The notes beneath the pieces were generated by a model. That model ran no database searches. It was given only the letters and a program-made list of their open reading frames with translations, and was not told the DNA's origin. Positions 10,619 to 21,896 of a DNA stretch of 64,000 bases are shown in pieces. A program made the position numbers and the translations under genes. Each line of letters begins with the position of its first letter. Position 1 is the stretch's first letter. Source of the DNA: Cryphonectria parasitica EP155 (lineage: Eukaryota; Ascomycota; Sordariomycetes; Diaporthales; Cryphonectriaceae); assembly GCF_011745365.1 (NCBI RefSeq), contig NW_024468909.1, positions 1,364,001-1,428,000 of the forward strand. Direction: 5' to 3'.

Positions 10619-13235
10619 ATGTCGACTCCCACAACTGCGACTGCTACAATTCCGCATTCACATTACCACCACCCGTCGCATTCACACCACTTCCCCTACT
10701 ACCCGACGAACACCTCCTCCACTGCCTTCCGATCGACCGCTACCCAGCTCCTCCCCACCCCCAGCCGGCTCGGTGCCTCGTCGTATCCCACATCGGCGTT
10801 GACTTCGAACTACGCTCCCTCGTCGAGTACACAGGCCTCCTCCGGCACCATTAATGGGTCTTCATTCTCCAGCAACTCCTCCTCCTTGGCCCGTTCCCAG
10901 CGGCAAGAGTTAGGCGACCTGCGGGCCATCGTCGAGCAAGACTACACTGCCATGGCCCCCTCGACTACTGCTGCGTCTTCTCAGGCACAGTCCTCGTCCA
11001 ACAAGAAGAGGAGACGAGACAGCCCTGTCGACTGGAAGAAGTTCTATGGCGGCCAGCCGCCCAAAGAGATCATCGTCATTGACGACACCCCCGAACCCGA
11101 CAGTGCCACGGTCTCTACCGTCTCCAACTCACAACAGACGCTGCTCAATGTCAGTGCAATGACAACAGCACCCTACGCCTACGCAAACGGCGCCACCAAC
11201 TCCACCACCACCACCAATGGCGGCGCCCCCGTGAGTGCCAATACATCTGCTGCTCGGCATGCCCCCAAACGGCGGAAGCGAGACGATGATGTCCCCACGA
11301 CCTTGGGCACCCGTTATGATCCTGTCCACCACAGCAAGCTCAACGGTTCGGCCACAACCCCTCGGCAGCAAAACGGGACCCCTTCAGGTTCGACCATTTC
11401 CTCCAGCGGCCGCACTGACTCGGCCATTCACACCACCGCTGCCACCTCGCTCGGGTCTCTGTCATCAAATGGTCAATATGACTATGATGGTCAGCCAGGT
11501 CAGAAGAGGAAGCGGACTCGACAGCAGGTTGCCAATGAGGTCAAACGTAGGGAGAACGCCATCGTCGGCCACAACTTCCCCAGCTACCAACCTCCACCGT
11601 ACCCACCCAAGAAGGCTGGCGAGGTGAACGTCCGAGTCATTCCAGACGTAAGTAATCGATTTCCCCTCCGGAACATCTGGGTAAAGAACAGCCCCGCTGA
11701 TCATGGACTTCATCTTTCATAGTCGTACAAGAGTGGAAATGTCGACGACAACGACGGCCACTATATCGTCGTTCCCGACGCGCCGTTGACTGATAACTGT
11801 AAGCTGCCTTCTTGTTTCCTGCGCTCCGTTCTGCACGACCGTGTCTTACTTACTGACCCCGCTCTCCACTGTAGACCAAATGATGAAGATGCTTGGTCAA
11901 GGCACCTTCGGTAAGGTTGTTCAGGCTCGCGACCAAAGGCGCAACGAGCTGGTTGCCGTGAAGATCATTCGCTCCGTCCAAAAGTATAGAGATGCGTCGA
12001 GGATCGAGCTGCGAGTTCTGGCGACCCTGAAGGCCAACGACCCAGACAATCGCAACCGGTGCATACACCTTCGCGATTGTTTTGACTACCGAGGTCACAT
12101 CTGCATCGTGATGGACCTGCTGGGGCAGAGTGTCTTTGATTTTCTCAAGGGCAATTCCTTCGTCCCGTTCCCCAACAGCCAGATACAGAGTTTTGCTCGT
12201 CAGCTCCTCACAAGCGTGGCTTGTAAGTTGCACCGGGCCGCTCGCCCTTTTCCTCGTGATGTGTTCTGATCATATTTAGTCCTCCACGACCTGAACCTTA
12301 TACATACGGATCTCAAGCCCGAGAACATCCTGTTGTACGACAGTGCATATCAGACATTCACATACAACCGCAAGATTCCATCGTCCTCGACCTCGGTCAA
12401 CAGGAACGCCACACAACGGCGTGTCCTTCTGGACACGGAAATCCGGCTCATCGACTTTGGATCCGCAACCTTCCAGGATGAGTACCACTCGTCCGTGGTA
12501 TCGACTCGGCACTATCGAGCGCCTGAGATCATCCTCGGCCTTGGATGGTCGTTCCCTTGTGACATTTGGAGTATCGGATGTATCCTCGTCGAGTTCTTCA
12601 CAGGTGATGCGCTTTTCCAGACGCATGAAAATCTGGAACACCTGGCCATGATGGAGAACGTCGTTGGTACCCGGATTGATTCGTACCTCGTTACCCGAGT
12701 CAACAGGATGACCAGGAACGGTGGCAATCCAGCCTCGAAGTACGTCATGCCCTCACTGTTCCTTTCTTTCCCTTTTTTCTTTCTTTATGTCTCTCCTTTC
12801 CTCTTCTCGGGTGTAATCAAGGCTTTAGCTGACATGCAATCAGATATTTCAAGAGAGGCAAGCTGGACTATCCACAACAAGAGACCACCAGAGCGTCGCG
12901 ACGATTCGTCAAGGCTATGAAGAAGTTGGATGTAAGTTGATAGGCAGCTCCTTTGTTTCTTTCTCTTGTTCAACCAGGAAGCAACGGGTTGCTGACTGAA
13001 CGTCTCTCTGCAGGACATTATTCCTAGCAATACGGCTTTTTTGAAGAACTTCAAGGATCTTCTCAAGAAGATCTTCGTCTACGATCCACAACATCGTATC
13101 ACAGCGAAGCAAGCCTTACAGCACCCCTGGTTCAAGGAGACGGCCCACCCTGATGACGGCACCGAGGCTGCCAAAATAAAAATGGAGAGGATGCGGACTC
13201 AAGGGGTGCACGCAGCTCGCAGCGCACATGGCTGA
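10619..13235 (+). CDS. LAMMER (CLK-type) dual-specificity protein kinase
   Basis: Six exons (10619-11647, 11723-11798, 11875-12222, 12280-12739, 12844-12931, 13014-13235) encode 740 residues. LAMMER kinases (Kns1, Lkh1, CLK, Doa) autophosphorylate on tyrosine and phosphorylate Ser/Thr of substrates such as SR splicing factors. Residues 1-340 are low-complexity, rich in Ser, Thr, His and basic clusters ([14 protein letters not shown]) that could serve as nuclear signals. The kinase domain begins near 369: glycine loop LGQGTFGKV (375-383), ATP lysine K398 in VAVKII, catalytic HTDLKPEN with D495, DFG at 543-545, STRHYRAPE (559-567), and the subfamily signature EHLAMMEN (604-611). The final Arg of the classical EHLAMMER is Asn here. 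That position also varies in other fungal members. All five introns (57-104 nt) have near-consensus donors. The ATG is the first in frame after the leader. Confidence 0.95.
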
Positions 13236-14477
13236 AGGGGAACAGCATCGAGGCATTCAAACATACTTAATCTGGGATTACATCGGGATGACTAGGCTAG
13301 TGGCTAGGTGCTCGGAACGGTCGGCGCATTTTGAGATCCCATCTACATCGTCCTGTTCGACAGATTGCGATTTCTCTTATGGGATTGGGAAGGATATGGG
13401 CACCAAACGGATTACTATTATTACCAGCTGAGCGAACGCAAGCATGCATGCACGGGCATACATTGACACGGCGAACCTCAAATCTATCTAGCCTTCTGCA
13501 CCATCCACCGTCTCCCTCTCTCTGGCGGCCGACTACGACTGAAATGAGTAGAGCAGGGTGTGTCTTCAAGGGCCCTGCCAACGATCCACATTCATTCATA
13601 TGCTTGTCACAGCGTGTGGCACCGGCGACGCTCGACACCGATCGAACCATCGAACCTTCTTTGCCCTTGTTGAGAGGTGCAGGGCAACGACACACTTCTC
13701 CTCATTAGCATACAGCAATTATTTTTTTTTTTTTTTTTTTTTTGTTCATGAAAGGCTCTCGTCCTATTCAGAATGATCTATTCGAAACCAAAGCACCAGA
13801 GCCACCGATGGAAATTGAGCCATCAGAGGGATCTTTTCGGCCGGCAGTGGCGTCGGAGTCCACTGAAACCAGCATTTCGTCCAAAGGGAGTGACGGATCA
13901 TTTTCACAATGGTATTCAGGATCCTGCGACGGTTTTGTAGACAATGCCCTTGTTGAGAAGTGAAAGCACATAGATGCTAGCCTTATTGTCTAAGGAGCAT
14001 CAGGAAGGACAAAGACCAAGGTTCATGCTTTGCCTAGGGAAGAGGGGGAATAAGACAACAGCACGAGATTGACAGTCTTGTCAAAGGAAATCAAAGTGAG
14101 AACAAGTCTCTACTTGTCTAATATTCCGAGTTGTCAATTGTTCTGTCTTGAAGGCATTGTTTGAGACTCCTAGGCATAGAACATCATGACGCTGGCGTTT
14201 GTTCCCAGGGGGAATCGATATATTGTCCCATCTCTCTCTCTGTCTCTCTCTTGTCCGGTCGCAACATCTATTGCCTGTTGAGCCCTCGACTTGATCCTGC
14301 TAACGGACCAGACTCAAGTATACACAACAAGGCAGGGTAAACTGAACCAACAACAACACCTTACCACGACATCACATTCTGTGCCTGCACGAAAGAAGAA
14401 AAAGGAAGGAAAAAAGGAGGAACAACTCTTCATTTTCCCACTACCCGAGAGGACATCTCGTCGATCAAGCTGTCAAG
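13236..14477. other. Intergenic region with a T22 tract
   Basis: It lies between the kinase stop and the next gene on the same strand. It contains an uninterrupted run of 22 T at 13722-13743 and a CT microsatellite near 14231-14250. The last 150 bases before the next ATG are CAA- and A-rich like a fungal 5' leader. Short open frames, for example one near 13742-13963, show no recognisable protein. Confidence 0.5.
13722..13743 (+). repeat. Poly-T tract (22 T)
   Basis: Uninterrupted mononucleotide run, about 490 nt past the kinase stop. A tract of this length is likely to vary between strains. Confidence 0.9.
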
Positions 14478-16868
14478 ATGGTCTATCACCACCGTCGCCT
14501 CTCTTCTCTCTCCTCAAAAGAGGTAACCGCCCTCGCAAGCCTCCTGTCCCTCCCCGTCCGCCTCCTAGATCCAACCACCGGTGTCCCCAGCGACCTCTGG
14601 CTGGCCAGCCAAGCCCGCAACATCACCACCAACCTCCCCAAACCCCTCCTCCGGCCCCACAACCTCCTCTCGCGCTTGTACATGTCCGCCAACAGACACC
14701 TCCACCTCACGCTCGAGGACGTGATCCCGGAGTGCGCGGTGCTCTGCCCTGCGCACCACGACCTCAACCCCTGGGTGGTGCGGCAGGTGTTTTTGCTTGT
14801 CACGGAGGAGGTCACTTCGGGGCTTGTCTCGCTGGAGAAGTACCTTGTGCGGCCTGGGCGGTATAACAACGACAAGGATCACAGTAACAGCAACAGCAGC
14901 AAGAAGCGGCTGGATAGTGACACGGTGGCCGAGATCAGGGACTTTGTCGACCGCATGCATGCGCTGCTGAACCTGTCGACGGGCTCCGAGGTCCTGGACA
15001 GGGTCGGGTGTCCTGACGGGGCGAGGGTGCTCCCGAGGATTCAGGGCGGGTGCGAGGCCTGTGTGGTGGCTGTCATAGGCGCCAGCGCGGGCGCGCTCTG
15101 TGACTTGCAGGCAGGTTTGTGTGGGCGGTCGCATAGAAAAGGGGAGCCGGCGCTGTTGAGGCTGGTGCAGGCGTGGATCTCGAACCTCCCTCGGGAGAAT
15201 GACGAGGTTGGGAGGGAGGAGGAGATGACGAAGGAAAAAGTCATGCGGCAAAGCGAGAGGCTGGCGAGGACGATAAAGAGGGTTCGGCGTCTTGTGTGCA
15301 AGAAGAAACACCGGCGTGCCGTTGAGGGTTGGACGCGGGGTGGTCATCGGTCTGGATCGCGCCACGGCGGCATGATTTCAGGTGAACATGGCTCTGGTGC
15401 CAGCAGGGGCGAGCTGTCACTCGATGTTCAGCGCTCGAGGGACCGTGTTCACGAGGGTGCATTTTCCGAGGCCGCTTGGCCGAGCGAGCCCAAAGGATCT
15501 GGCGCCCTCAGCACCGGTAAGCAAAAGCAGCTTTCTTCACCTTCCAAAACTCTCTCTGCGTCAACTACTACAATCGCACCATCCGGGCCTCGTGGTCGCC
15601 ATCGTAGCCATAGTCACAACAGTGGTAAAGACACCACCTCTCATCCTCACCGCACTGGTCGTCATATCCAGCAGCACCACCCTTCTACTGCTCCTTCATC
15701 CCATCATCGCTCCGCCGCGCGTGCTCACACCGCCTTGTCGTACGCTGACACCATCGAGCAACTTATAGATTGCTACCACATCGAAGAGGAGAGCGACGAC
15801 AACGATCACGACCAAAACGACGACGACTGTCTCGAGAGGTCCGAAGTGGCGGGCCTGGAGGCCGCCCGAGCCTCGCAGAGGTGGTGGGAGGCCTTTAGTG
15901 ATGTGGGTGAGCAGCAGCATCCTGCTTTCAGGAGCCAGGTTGCCGCGTCGGCGGTGCCCTCGCCGCTGGACGTGAACAGAGAGGGCGATGGAGGTGAGGA
16001 GGTGTTTGACCCTACCCAGTGGACAGACATCTCTGTGCACACAACCGCCACGCCGCCGCTCGCGACAACAACGAAGACGAGGAGGACCGAGAAACCACCA
16101 CCACATGTGCCCACGATCCCGCCACAACATCGTTTCCCGCTCTTGGGTGGTGATGATGATGATGATGATGATGATGACGATGAAGACGACGACGTTGATG
16201 ACCAGAGACAGAGTGCAGCTTGGTACCCTAGGGCAGTCATGGCCTCCAGCGTCTACAGCAACGACTGGACGGTACGGCCTCATCCAACCCCCGCGCGGGC
16301 TGTGGTCCAATCCAACGTTCGGGCTGCGATGCCGAGCAGGGCGGACAACAGCAGTAACTTCATGAGCCCCGGGGTGGCTCCTTGTGCTCCTCGTCTGGCA
16401 TCGCAGGTTGTCGCCGAGCACAGCTCCGAGTCCAAGTCGTCGAGAATCACGGCCTGGCCTGCGTATCCTCGCGCCGAACAAATCACCACTGACAGGCCGA
16501 AAAGAAGAAGAGGCAACAGCCGTCATCATCACCAACACCAACACCGCCAAGTCTCGACCACAAAAACCGTAGACAAGTCGTCGTCCAAGCAGAACAACAA
16601 GTCCACCGCAACCATAGACGGCCCCCAGCCACTTACCCCCCAAGAGTTCCGGACCGCCCTCACCAGCATCAACAGGTTTTCCTCCTCCTCCTCAGACAAC
16701 AACAGGTCCTACTCCCACGCCGGCTTCTTTGTGTTTGAGGGAGACATCCCCGAGGGCACCGTCTTGCCAGGAGAGTCTGCCTCGAATATTGGGAATCGGG
16801 AGTATGTTTGGGCTTTGCAGAATGGAGAGCTGGAGCGGGCCAGGGCTATGTTTGGTGGGGAGGAGTAA
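14478..16868 (+). CDS. Unrecognised 796-aa protein, folded N terminus and low-complexity tail
   Basis: One open frame of 797 codons. I do not recognise the family. Residues 1-240 look folded: Leu-rich helical segments (SSKEVTALASLLSLPVRLLD), scattered Cys/His (PECAVLCPAHHDLNPW, GGCEACVVAVIGASAGALC) and a following RLVQAWISNLP stretch. Residues 265-285 are strongly basic (RTIKRVRRLVCKKKHRR). Much of the rest is disordered, with His/Ser/Gly/Arg-rich and acidic segments and a run of about ten aspartates encoded by a GAT repeat. The last 70 residues look ordered again (TPQEFRTALTSINRF, then AGFFVFEGDIPEGTVLPGE) and may be a conserved tail motif. The ATG follows a good leader context (GTCAAGATGG). 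Codon use and lack of stops over 2.4 kb support a real gene; the function is unknown. Confidence 0.8.
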   Translation: MVYHHRRLSSLSSKEVTALASLLSLPVRLLDPTTGVPSDLWLASQARNITTNLPKPLLRPHNLLSRLYMSANRHLHLTLEDVIPECAVLCPAHHDLNPWVVRQVFLLVTEEVTSGLVSLEKYLVRPGRYNNDKDHSNSNSSKKRLDSDTVAEIRDFVDRMHALLNLSTGSEVLDRVGCPDGARVLPRIQGGCEACVVAVIGASAGALCDLQAGLCGRSHRKGEPALLRLVQAWISNLPRENDEVGREEEMTKEKVMRQSERLARTIKRVRRLVCKKKHRRAVEGWTRGGHRSGSRHGGMISGEHGSGASRGELSLDVQRSRDRVHEGAFSEAAWPSEPKGSGALSTGKQKQLSSPSKTLSASTTTIAPSGPRGRHRSHSHNSGKDTTSHPHRTGRHIQQHHPSTAPSSHHRSAARAHTALSYADTIEQLIDCYHIEEESDDNDHDQNDDDCLERSEVAGLEAARASQRWWEAFSDVGEQQHPAFRSQVAASAVPSPLDVNREGDGGEEVFDPTQWTDISVHTTATPPLATTTKTRRTEKPPPHVPTIPPQHRFPLLGGDDDDDDDDDDEDDDVDDQRQSAAWYPRAVMASSVYSNDWTVRPHPTPARAVVQSNVRAAMPSRADNSSNFMSPGVAPCAPRLASQVVAEHSSESKSSRITAWPAYPRAEQITTDRPKRRRGNSRHHHQHQHRQVSTTKTVDKSSSKQNNKSTATIDGPQPLTPQEFRTALTSINRFSSSSSDNNRSYSHAGFFVFEGDIPEGTVLPGESASNIGNREYVWALQNGELERARAMFGGEE
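16150..16202 (+). repeat. GAT/GAC trinucleotide repeat in coding sequence
   Basis: An imperfect GAT/GAC repeat encodes the aspartate run of the 796-aa protein. Triplet slippage would keep the frame, so length differences between strains are likely. Confidence 0.9.
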
Positions 16869-17357
16869 GGGGCCGTATTGCGATTTGTCAAGCGCTGTGG
16901 AAGATTGCGAGGAGAGGCCTCATCGTTACTTGCCTTGAAATGCGTCTGTTCCTGCTGGCCTCGGCTATACCAATTGATCGATAGCCTTGAGGGCATTAAA
17001 AATAGGCAATAGTCACTTCTCATACCACATTCATTACCTCGACAAATGTCTTGCATTTTTGTTTTTCCTTTGTCCACAGCGTGGAGGCCACTTTCCATAC
17101 CTCAACTGAACAAAGAATCATTTCTTTTCATTTTTTTCCATAGCTTAAAGTAATTTCGGTGGTTTATTTATCTCCTCTCTTAACAAAGAGGCCGACACTA
17201 ATGCGTCTTATCAAAGACTCTTCCCACACATTTGCTTTGCATGCCACGTTTCCAGATATTCTATTGAAGTCAAGAGCTCACGCGTGTGATTCAAACGAAT
17301 AGCCAAAAGAGGATTACATCGGCTGCTGATGCCACTCACTAATTGGATGACTACGCA
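16869..17357. other. Convergent intergenic region, no gene seen
   Basis: Two stop codons face each other across about 0.5 kb. AT-rich stretches near 17125-17165 are candidates for poly(A) signals of both flanking genes. Nothing else is recognisable. Confidence 0.5.
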
Positions 17358-20252
17358 TCAATCTGCATCCTCGTCGCTCTCCACCAGCATCTTCCTCAGC
17401 GCAGGCAGAAACAGCTCCGCCTTCCTGAAATCACCCAGCTTGACACGCATCATATCAAACGCCATGAGCACCACCTGGTCAGTAGGGCGGTTGCGCTTGC
17501 TCCGCCCGTCTGCGGTGAACGAGTTCCCAATCTTGGGATAGCGCTGCGAAAAGTGCGTGAGCAGTACCCGCCTGGCCTGCATGCGCCGCGCCACGTCCAG
17601 CGCCTCGCTCATGGTGCAGTGCTTCTTGGCGTACGCGTCGTCCCGCAGCTCGTCGTCTAGCGTGCTCTCGTGCAGCAGCAGCGTGCAGCCACGCCCGATC
17701 CGCACAAGCCCATCTGACGGGCGGCAGTCGCCCGAGTATGCCACCTTGAGCCCTGAAGGCCAGGTGAAGACGCACGCCAGCGCGCCGTAACAGTGGTCTA
17801 CGCGGCAGGCGTCGATCCGCGCCAAGCCCGTGTCCCTGCCGGCCAACGAGGTTGCGTCGAAGATGACGGGGTCCTGGATAGCCTCGCGCTGTTGGGGTCC
17901 TCGGATGCTGATCAGGCGGAGGCGGTCGAAGCCAAAGTCCTCGACGTCGGCATACTCGCGCAGCCAGTCGAGCATGTACGGGGTGGAAACGACGGTCAGG
18001 CGGGGGGTGGGCTCGGCGGTGATATTCTGAGTCATGTTGGTGGTGGTCACTTCATTCCAGGCTCTGATGACGCTCGCAGTGCCGAGGTGGTGGTCTGCGT
18101 GGAGGTGGCTGATCCAGATCACCTTGAGGTCGCCGAGGATCTCGTCGGCCTTGTCGTAGCCGTACATGCGGCGAAGCTGGCCGAGCGTGTTCTCGCCGCA
18201 GTCAAAGAGATAGGAGCCGTAGCCTGGAACGCGGATGAGGGTGGCTGACACGTTGCGGTATTTCGAGGGCAGTGCGGAGCCTGTGCCAAGCGCAATAACC
18301 TCGAGGTCGCGGTTTGGAATGTCCTTTTCGGCTGCTTCGATTTCAGCTAGCAGAGCTGGGTCTTCCGACTTAGCCTTGGCTTTGTCTGCCATCTCGATGA
18401 CCTTGGGGTCGATACTTTGCACGGCCCCTAATAAGTCCATGGGTTGAAGGATCTCGTCGTCCTTGACTTCCACACGCGGTGATTGTATCAGCTTGGCTCC
18501 GACCTGAGCCACTTGAAGGGCTTTAGTGGCGGGGCCCTTGGGTTTGTTGTCAAAGACAGGCAGACCAAACCGATCAGGATCTATCCTGTGCATCCTGACC
18601 ATGCTGTTGGCGGCGCCGTGCATGGCAATACCGTTGGGGTTCGTGTCTGGCGAAAAGACTGTGTGCGTCATGTCCCCGCGCGCTTCCATAAACTCTTTGA
18701 TTCGTTCGTCGTGCTGAACACCGCGTCCCAGATTCCAGTACATAACGTCGAGCGTCCCCATGAGCGAGTCGTCGCTCCATTCAGGACGTGCCAAGAACTC
18801 GCTGATGTACGATGCGTCAGGGAGATCGATAAAAGCAAATCCGCGGCCTTCAACAGCCGGCGCAAGGACCATATCAGGTGTCACGTCCATGTCGTCCTTG
18901 CCCTTGACCGTCTTGCCACTGGTGAGTAATTTATAGTCCCACCTCTGCACACCGAGCCTCTCAGCTGCCTGAACATCGAACTTTCCTCGCCTGGCCTGTC
19001 CTTTGACAATGTAACAGAGGGATTGTGTTGAGGGCGAGGTACGAGGGAGTTCCGCAATCCTTACTGCCGGCCAGGGTCTCCGGGTGAAAACCTGTATGTC
19101 AGGGACTGCTTCGTCGTCGCCAGGCATGGGACCCTCGTATTTCTTCATCTGGCCGTCCTCGCCCTTGACGAAGATTGCCGCCGGCAGCTTGACCTGGTAC
19201 AGCGTGCTCTCCTCCAGAGCGTCTAATTCCCATTCCGAGTCGAACATATTGTCCACCACAGACTTGACCAGCTCTCGGGCAGCCTGCTTCTTCTCCGCAT
19301 CCTGCATCGGGCTCACCTGACCTTGGCCTTGTGTACCCTCGGCGACCATATCGTCGTGGCTCCTCTTGCGGCCGTGGGGTTTGGTGGTCTCGGCAGCAGG
19401 CTTCAGAGACACATACCACACCCGTACATTCGCATCCTCAAAGTCAGGTTTCCTACCCTGCTGGTGGTCCCTGGCAGACTCATGCGGTATCTCATGTAAC
19501 CTCAGAGGCAACCCTTTGCGGAAGATGAACCGCCGCGAGGTAGCAACCATGTGTGCGATGTTTTCGGCGCCATAGATCTTCAGGCTTGCGATCGTGGACA
19601 GGTTCCCTTCGGCCTTTTTTTTCTTCTTCTTGTTGCTCTCGTCAGGCAGCTTCTGGGTGGCGACGACATCGGCAATGGTGAGGATCATGCCCAACAGCCC
19701 GCCGACGTTCTTCCACGTGGTGGGGCCGGAGAGGAAGACCTCGTCGAGCTTGGACAGGGCGACCCGCCGCTGCGCCATGATGCGCTGCATGCCCTCGGAC
19801 ATGTGCCCAAAGACATAGCGGCGGGAGTCAAAGTGCAGCAGCACGCACGGCCCCGGCGAGTCCGCCGTCGGGACGGAGATGATCTGGACGTACTGGAGCA
19901 TCGGGCTTTGGAAGCCAGCACCTGGGACGTCGACAAGGCACTCGATGGGCGACGGTGGCTCGAGGCCGTGCTTGCGGTAGAGGAGGAGCGAGTGGGCGTT
20001 TTTCCGCCAGATGCCGGGAGGAAGCTTGTGGATCTGGGTCGGAGGGGGACGCAATCTGTCGGAGAGGCTCAACGCGAGGGAATCTGGTGCCGGCGTGGCT
20101 GCAGAGGAGTCGTTCTCCTCGGGTTCAACCCTGGCGAAGCTGAGCCGGGTCGGCAGGGTATGGTTCGCTCGCCGTTGCTGCGGTGGTGAGTATCGCAGTG
20201 TGGTGATCGCCGCGGTTCCTCGTATTCTGGGAAGATGCGCGACAGCTTTCAT
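17358..20252 (-). CDS. TRZ1: tRNase Z, long form (tRNA 3'-end endonuclease)
   Basis: A single exon of 964 residues, the usual size for the eukaryotic long form. tRNase Z cuts the 3' trailer from precursor tRNAs in nucleus and mitochondria. The long form is two metallo-beta-lactamase halves. The N-terminal half (about 90-500) has lost catalytic residues. The C-terminal half is active: GTGSALPSKYRN loop (656-667), zinc-binding HLHADHH (716-722), and downstream ligand motifs YSGDCRPS (839-846), LLHESTLDDE (859-868) and LTHFSQRY (898-905). The first 40 residues are Arg-rich and nearly free of acidic residues, fitting a mitochondrial presequence. Basic clusters (NKKKKKKAEG near 207-216, GRKRSHD near 294-300) could direct nuclear entry, so one gene may supply both compartments. 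Upstream in-frame ATGs were not seen. Confidence 0.96.
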   Translation of the reverse strand: MKAVAHLPRIRGTAAITTLRYSPPQQRRANHTLPTRLSFARVEPEENDSSAATPAPDSLALSLSDRLRPPPTQIHKLPPGIWRKNAHSLLLYRKHGLEPPSPIECLVDVPGAGFQSPMLQYVQIISVPTADSPGPCVLLHFDSRRYVFGHMSEGMQRIMAQRRVALSKLDEVFLSGPTTWKNVGGLLGMILTIADVVATQKLPDESNKKKKKKAEGNLSTIASLKIYGAENIAHMVATSRRFIFRKGLPLRLHEIPHESARDHQQGRKPDFEDANVRVWYVSLKPAAETTKPHGRKRSHDDMVAEGTQGQGQVSPMQDAEKKQAARELVKSVVDNMFDSEWELDALEESTLYQVKLPAAIFVKGEDGQMKKYEGPMPGDDEAVPDIQVFTRRPWPAVRIAELPRTSPSTQSLCYIVKGQARRGKFDVQAAERLGVQRWDYKLLTSGKTVKGKDDMDVTPDMVLAPAVEGRGFAFIDLPDASYISEFLARPEWSDDSLMGTLDVMYWNLGRGVQHDERIKEFMEARGDMTHTVFSPDTNPNGIAMHGAANSMVRMHRIDPDRFGLPVFDNKPKGPATKALQVAQVGAKLIQSPRVEVKDDEILQPMDLLGAVQSIDPKVIEMADKAKAKSEDPALLAEIEAAEKDIPNRDLEVIALGTGSALPSKYRNVSATLIRVPGYGSYLFDCGENTLGQLRRMYGYDKADEILGDLKVIWISHLHADHHLGTASVIRAWNEVTTTNMTQNITAEPTPRLTVVSTPYMLDWLREYADVEDFGFDRLRLISIRGPQQREAIQDPVIFDATSLAGRDTGLARIDACRVDHCYGALACVFTWPSGLKVAYSGDCRPSDGLVRIGRGCTLLLHESTLDDELRDDAYAKKHCTMSEALDVARRMQARRVLLTHFSQRYPKIGNSFTADGRSKRNRPTDQVVLMAFDMMRVKLGDFRKAELFLPALRKMLVESDEDAD

Positions 20253-21743
20253 TTCCCTTCCTCCTCAGCGCCTCTTTTGTGTCCCAAAACGTGGACTGCG
20301 AGGTTTGTCTTTGGGCGAGTACAGGCAGCCTCGCCGAATGACTTGACTACATACAGGGAGGTGTACTGCACAAGCATTTGCCCAGAAAATTTCTTATCTT
20401 ATCGGAAGTACCTTTGTACTGTACTTATGCTGATGTAATCAATTTTAGGTATACACTTTCTGCGTACCATAGTATCTGGGAAGGCACACAAAGTAGCAAG
20501 TACCTCCTTCCGGGGTCGCAACACACGACCAAGCATCAGCACACGTCCCTGACAAGCCCCTCACTCAGACATATACTCCGTGGAACGATGCATTGTAACT
20601 CAACCTTCGGTTCAAAATACATAAGCCAGTATTTTGCCATGCTCCATGAATACTCTCGTCGTCTTCACCATCTCTGACCATCATCTGGTCAGCATCAACT
20701 TGAGGACTGGGGACTCTCGTGCGCACCAATTCTTAAGTCGCTGTTGTCACTCAGAAACAGCTTGTATATAAAACGTTGGCTGGGTGAGATGAGATTCGAT
20801 ATTTAAGACGGCAGGAGGAACTCTGTCTGTCGAGCCCCCTTCCTTCAGTGCTGAGCCCAGATGCTCCAGCCTCGTAGACCAAAGCAGCCTTTTCAAATCA
20901 ACCAAACTTGCTGAGTACTTTACTTAGAGCCAGCCCCTATCTTGTCTCGAGGTGTCCTTGGAAGAATGTGCCTCTAGGTCCGGCCCTCGCGTCACCCAGA
21001 GGAAAGAGAGCATGCGATCGGTCTCGGTATTCACATTACACGGAGAACGAAAGGATTTCAAGGCAAAATTGTCTTTTATTTTGTATAATTATCCAAAAAA
21101 TATGTCGAAGTTGAGGTTACTCCCTCAGCTTTTTATGGATAGCAGTCCACCGCCCACCGACCAGTTTCGGCCTCTTAGTAGCCGGCGGATCCATTGGTTT
21201 GATTTTGAAATTTTTTTTTTTTGGTGCCCCTCCCCTTCTTGACGCCCTCAAATGCAACAGAAGGGGTGTGTTATGTACACAGTATGCTATAGCCAGTAGA
21301 GATCCATGCCGCCGCAGTGGGCGTTGGCTTGTTCCAAGAACGCACAAGACCCAACGTCATTCAAACGGCGTTACAGCGCGTGCCCGAAAAGGCTTTTCTT
21401 CACTTTGTCTCTGGCCGTTCTCGTCCATGATGCTTTTCCCGGTGAAAAATATTCCTTCCCGCCGTATTGATGCAGCTCAGTTGCGTTTCCCGGGGGTATC
21501 GAATATTTGAAACAAAAAAATATGAAAAGGATATGAAAAAAGAAAAACAAGAAACTTTTTTTGGTGGTCCTCCCTATGATCATTCTGAAGGCTGCGCGCA
21601 GAATTCGTTGGGCCAGTCTGTAACTCCATGTTCCCCCATCTTTTCTATGCGCCGCCGCGAAGACCTACTAATAATATCAAAAAGACCTGGCCGACGCTTG
21701 TTATACCAAAAAGTAGACCAGCGCCGCCTTTGAAATGGAATCA
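20253..21743. other. Intergenic: tRNase Z promoter and bZIP 3' region
   Basis: Both neighbours are on the minus strand, so this holds the upstream region of tRNase Z and the 3' region of the bZIP gene. A plus-strand TATATAAA lies near 20765-20772, but no recognisable plus-strand gene follows it. A T-run sits near 21210-21222. Open frames here are short and featureless. Confidence 0.5.
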
Positions 21744-21864
21744 TCATCTCATATTACTCGTGTCAAACGAGAAGGAGGACGGGAACGCCATGCTCGCGCT
21801 GAGACCGAAAGGATCCCAGTCCATCGAAGGGTCTAGGAGATGTGTCATCGACATGCCTTGCTGT

Positions 21865-21896
<32 letters not shown>

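Noticed and set aside
15696..16643. A 315-codon minus-strand frame
   Set aside because: Antisense of the 796-aa protein; its Val/Ile/Ser repeats come from the GAT and CAC repeats of the other strand.
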